Shown here: positions 60,677 to 64,000 of the stretch, piece after piece
How positions within the stretch are numbered: position 1 is the first letter of the stretch
Layout of the letters: every line of letters begins with the position of its first letter
Source of the DNA: an uncultured Victivallales bacterium
Lineage (GTDB): Bacteria; Verrucomicrobiota; Lentisphaeria; Victivallales; UBA1829
DNA length: 64,000 nt
NCBI GenBank assembly: GCA_934644965.1
Contig: CAKUDG010000003.1
Location: 62,001-126,000 of the forward strand
Direction of reading: 5' to 3'
Position numbers and translations under genes: made by a program
The notes under the pieces: generated by a model
Told to the model about the DNA's origin: nothing
The model's database searches: none
The model's input: only the letters and a program-made list of their open reading frames with translations

Positions 60677-63600
60677 ATGAAGGCAAAGGAAATGACGATA
60701 TCCCTGCGCAGAATTCTCCGGGCCCTTCCCCGCTCCGGCGTCCGGAGCTGGAAGAGAAATCTGCTGATTCTGATTCTGCTTCTTGCTGGGGCGGGACTCA
60801 TGCTCCGGCAGATGAATTTCAGCGGAGACATCTCCCGGATGCTTCCCCGTGATTCGGAATCCCTGGAGCTCTATCAGGCTTTCTCCCGTTCCGCCATGTT
60901 CAATACGACCCTCCTGCTCTTCAGCGTGAAGGAGGATGGAGAGGATACTACTACGCCCGGGGCATCTGAAGAAGTCGCCGCCGGGAAAAGAAAGCTTATG
61001 GACGAGTATACGGAAAGAATCGCCCGGCGTCTGACAGGACATCCCCTTGTCCTGCGCGTGGAGCACCGTTTTCTTCCGGATGATCCGCCGGGAAAGATCC
61101 GGGATCTCACGCGCTGGATTCCGCAGTACCGTGCGGCGGCAGTCCTGCCGGAGGAACGGGACCGGAGCAGCGGGAAAGGAAAGGGAAAAGGTGGAGAAGG
61201 TGGAGAAGAAGAAACCGTTCCCGGGGGATCGGCGGAAGCCCTGGTCCATCAACTCTACCGGAGGCTTCTTGTATTTTCTCCCGGGCAGACGGAGGAGATG
61301 CTCCGATCCGATCCTGCGGGCTGGAACATGCGCCTGCTCCTTCCGCTGGAAAAATTCCGGAAACTTTCCGGAATCAAGCTACGTCCCGGCAGCACGGGGC
61401 TGGTTTCGGAAGACGGCAGACACCAGATGCTGCTCCTGGAAACAGGAGTTTCCGCCACGGATTCCGCCGGGAGCCGCAAATGGATGAACGAGCTTGAAAA
61501 GGAACTTGCGGATTGTCCTGAAGAACTGGAATGGGGGGTCATTGCCGGACAGAGAAGAGCAATGGAAAACGAGGAGGTATTGAAGAGAGACGTCCGCACA
61601 GTCGGGATCGCCTCTCTGGTGATTTTCACGCTTCTGACGGTGCTGTGCTACCGCTGTGACCTGAGAGGTCTGCTGATTCCGCTCATTCCCCTGACGGCTT
61701 CGTTTCTTGTGCTGGGAGCAATGCCGCTTCTGTTCCGGGACTGTCTTTTCTTTGTCGCGGGCATGGGAGGAGTCGTGGTGGGACTGGCGGTGGACTACGG
61801 TATTCATATCTACTCTGCGATGACGGAAACACATCCGCTGCGCCGTCTGTTCCGGATCTGCGCGCCGCTCTTTACAGGTGCATTGACTTCTTTTGCCGTC
61901 TTCGCAGTTTTTCTTTTTTCTTCGACGGACGGACTGCGTCAGCTGGGATTCTTCGCGGGATGCAGTCTTCTGCTCTCCATGATCCTGATGCTGCTGTTTC
62001 TTCCGCCGCTGCTGCTCGGACCGGGGGGCAGAGAAAAAAAGAGGAAAGAGAAGAATCTACAATACCACGGCCTGAGGAGGATTCCTCCGCCGGATTTTCC
62101 TTTCCGCCGTCCGAAGACGGTTCTGTGCATCTGGGGAGCGCTTCTGATTCCGGCGGCGGCACTGCTCCCGGAACTGCGCTTCAATACGGATGTGAGCCAG
62201 TTTGACGTGGCCTCTCCTGAACTGCTGAAGCTGGAAAAACAGTATCAGACCCTTTTCCAGAAGGAAGATATCCGCCCCGCATTCGGGCTGTTCCGCGGAA
62301 AGAGCAAGCGTGAAGTTCTGGAAAAACTGCCGGCCGTTCCGGCTCAGGATACGCTTCAGAATGCGGATGAAGATTCCCCTTCCTCAGCACCGTCCGAAAA
62401 CAGCTTCATCGAATTCTTCTCCCCGGCAGAACTTTATCCCCCGGAATCCATCCGGGAGAAAAACCTTCTCAGCTGGAAGAACTTTTACAATTCCGGCGCG
62501 TTTGACCGCTGGCGCGGGCAGACGGAAAAACTGGCAGAGGAAGCCGGATTCCATCCCGGATTCCTCGATCCTTTTTTCGATTCTCTCAGAGAAGGAATCC
62601 TGCATCCTCCCCAGGAGCCGCCGGAACTCTTTCAGCCGCTGCTCGAACGCATGGTCGTGAAAGGAACGGACGGACTCTGGACGGCGGCAATACTCCTGGA
62701 TGAAAAAGAAGCTCTTCCTGCGAAGAAACAGCTTGGGGCAGAACTGGTGATGTCAAAACAGCATTTCCTGGAAATTCTTTCAAGGGATGTTTCGCAGGAG
62801 GTGTTCTTTCCGGCGCTTGCGGGGGTTCTGTCGGTTGTGTTCATCACATGGATCTTCTTCCGGAATGCGGGGGAAACGCTCAAAGCGCTGCTGGTTGTCT
62901 TTTTCACACTGTGTTTCACGGCGGCGTTTTTTGCGGCGGCGGGGATTGCCGTCAATCTTTCTGTGCTGATTGCGGGAATCATCCTGAGCGGACTGGCGGT
63001 GGATTACGGCATTTTCATGGTGAATTCGCTGAAACGGGGGGGAAAGGATTCGGCGGGGGTGTTTCATGCGCTGTATCTTTCGGCGGCTACGTCGGCGGCG
63101 GGGGGATTGACCGTCGTCTTCACCACGCATCCGATGCTGCGGGACGCGGGAATCACGCTTCTCTGCGGCATCTTCTTTGCCTGTCTGACAGCGGTCTTTC
63201 TCCTTCCCGCACTCCATGCTCTGAAAAAACGCAAAGCTCTGCCATCGTCTCATCCCGCTCAGGCACCTCCGCTTTCTGCGCAATCATCTCCGTCGCAGTC
63301 TCCCCCGGAAACGAAAGTGGGGGACGCCAGTCTGGAAGAAAACGGCAGAACACATGAACTCGACCATGAATTTGGAAATGAGAATGCGGAAACGCAAAAC
63401 GCTTCCGCCGCTCATGGGACAATCCCGGCAAAGCAAGCGTCCCGCCGTGGAGCGCTTCCGCTTCTGCTTCTTCTTCTTCTCTTACTTGCATCCGGGACAG
63501 GATCCGGATGCACGACAGAAAATTTTGAATGTAATACGCTTCCAATTCTTCCCAGCGGGGATTTCCCTTCCGGGGCAGACTTTCCGGAGCAAAAGGGAAA

Positions 63601-64000
63601 GTGGCTTCTGGAATCCTCCGTACTTCTGGAATACGGATTCCGGAAGATCACGGCGCTTTGCCTGCTTTCCATTGATTTCGAGAGAGGGATTCTGGAATCC
63701 GCCGCAGTCACGCCCTCCGGCATCACTCTATATGACATTGCGGGAAACCGAGACGCCATTCCCGGTCGCTGGGAAATGATGCCCGGCCAGCCCTGGTCCG
63801 AAGACCCGCGCAGGACCGCTTCGGCCATCCTTTCGGATCTGGCGGCGATTTATTGCCATGACCGTTTTGAATCACTCAGGGAGGGGAAACGGACGGAACG
63901 GACTCTCACTCTTCTTTCGGAAGAAGGCACGGAATATGTCTTTGCCGGTTCTCCGATGCGGATTCTCCGCAAAAAGTCCGCTCCGGGAACGGAAAATCCC
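60677..64000 (+). CDS. MMPL-family exporter fused to a DUF3261-like lipoprotein domain (3' partial)
   Basis: A frame open for 1108 codons to the window end. The N-terminal half has one helix near residues 33-46, an extracytoplasmic loop, then a membrane block (about 300-450) with GGVVVGLAVDYGIHIYSAM; the second half repeats this with ILSGLAVDYGIFMVNSL near 760-790, the internal duplication of MMPL/RND exporters. The last helix ends near 850. After a polar linker of about 75 residues comes a second signal-like stretch (Leu-rich, ending ASGTGSGC, Cys about 945) and a DUF3261-like domain (VTPSGITLYDIAG). No in-frame ATG lies in the linker, so a single polypeptide is likely. It probably exports the cluster's lipid. 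Confidence 0.85.
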   Translation, partial: MKAKEMTISLRRILRALPRSGVRSWKRNLLILILLLAGAGLMLRQMNFSGDISRMLPRDSESLELYQAFSRSAMFNTTLLLFSVKEDGEDTTTPGASEEVAAGKRKLMDEYTERIARRLTGHPLVLRVEHRFLPDDPPGKIRDLTRWIPQYRAAAVLPEERDRSSGKGKGKGGEGGEEETVPGGSAEALVHQLYRRLLVFSPGQTEEMLRSDPAGWNMRLLLPLEKFRKLSGIKLRPGSTGLVSEDGRHQMLLLETGVSATDSAGSRKWMNELEKELADCPEELEWGVIAGQRRAMENEEVLKRDVRTVGIASLVIFTLLTVLCYRCDLRGLLIPLIPLTASFLVLGAMPLLFRDCLFFVAGMGGVVVGLAVDYGIHIYSAMTETHPLRRLFRICAPLFTGALTSFAVFAVFLFSSTDGLRQLGFFAGCSLLLSMILMLLFLPPLLLGPGGREKKRKEKNLQYHGLRRIPPPDFPFRRPKTVLCIWGALLIPAAALLPELRFNTDVSQFDVASPELLKLEKQYQTLFQKEDIRPAFGLFRGKSKREVLEKLPAVPAQDTLQNADEDSPSSAPSENSFIEFFSPAELYPPESIREKNLLSWKNFYNSGAFDRWRGQTEKLAEEAGFHPGFLDPFFDSLREGILHPPQEPPELFQPLLERMVVKGTDGLWTAAILLDEKEALPAKKQLGAELVMSKQHFLEILSRDVSQEVFFPALAGVLSVVFITWIFFRNAGETLKALLVVFFTLCFTAAFFAAAGIAVNLSVLIAGIILSGLAVDYGIFMVNSLKRGGKDSAGVFHALYLSAATSAAGGLTVVFTTHPMLRDAGITLLCGIFFACLTAVFLLPALHALKKRKALPSSHPAQAPPLSAQSSPSQSPPETKVGDASLEENGRTHELDHEFGNENAETQNASAAHGTIPAKQASRRGALPLLLLLLLLLASGTGSGCTTENFECNTLPILPSGDFPSGADFPEQKGKWLLESSVLLEYGFRKITALCLLSIDFERGILESAAVTPSGITLYDIAGNRDAIPGRWEMMPGQPWSEDPRRTASAILSDLAAIYCHDRFESLREGKRTERTLTLLSEEGTEYVFAGSPMRILRKKSAPGTENP

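Overview
The window looks like chromosomal DNA of a moderately GC-rich (roughly 55 %, by eye) Gram-negative bacterium of the PVC superphylum, most likely a Lentisphaerota/Victivallales-type organism. The pointers are a GreA carrying a huge N-terminal extension (a Chlamydia-like architecture), a MoxR-DUF58-BatA-VWA-DUF4159 operon of the kind common in Planctomycetes, Verrucomicrobia and Lentisphaerae, outer-membrane lipoprotein machinery and heptose-type sugar genes. The taxonomic assignment is inference. I found no rRNA, tRNA, CRISPR array, transposase or phage gene.

Region by region: 1-1.5 kb, a lytic transglycosylase and a DUF3047 protein closed by a strong terminator. 1.5-1.8 kb, a repeat island in which two 88-bp multi-hairpin elements flank three 24-bp units; a diverged third copy lies near 52.7 kb. 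1.8-4 kb, two coupled GTPases with hydrophobic C-termini. 4-16.6 kb, minus-strand housekeeping genes: metY, a TSUP transporter, argC, rpsI-rplM, argS, manA, purU, secA, pyrE and a zinc-ribbon protein. 16.6-20.8 kb, the greA fusion, a metallophosphoesterase and a PHP phosphatase. 20.9-25 kb, dnaA facing a NagA-like gene across a 0.5-kb region with DnaA-box-like sites and a large dyad, a candidate origin or dnaA control region, followed by a methyltransferase. 25-36 kb, a zinc-ribbon Ser/Thr kinase, two M20 hydrolases, a P-loop kinase, a nucleotidyltransferase-like protein, a lipoprotein, an HD hydrolase, a sialidase-like beta-propeller and a macrodomain protein. 35.9-39.5 kb, a sugar nucleotidyltransferase, a GT2 glycosyltransferase and a HldE-like protein with reversed domain order.

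39.6-52.3 kb is one minus-strand operon: transglutaminase protein, MoxR, DUF58, BatA-type protein, coiled-coil membrane protein, VWA protein, DUF4159 protein. Most of its junctions are 1-4 bp stop/start overlaps, so the products are probably made in proportion and work as one envelope complex.

53.0-64.0 kb is the most interesting part. It is a plus-strand lipid/polyketide-like assembly line: FabG reductase, CrtI-like FAD oxidoreductase, acyl carrier protein, PlsC acyltransferase, PaaK-like AMP ligase, a radical SAM/SPASM protein fused to a hotdog dehydratase, a LolA-like carrier, and an MMPL exporter fused in frame to a DUF3261-like lipoprotein domain that runs off the window. The toolkit resembles aryl-polyene clusters, with partial echoes of ladderane candidate clusters, but the two fusions and the radical SAM enzyme make it look distinct. 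No ketosynthase is in the window, so the pathway must continue downstream or borrow one.
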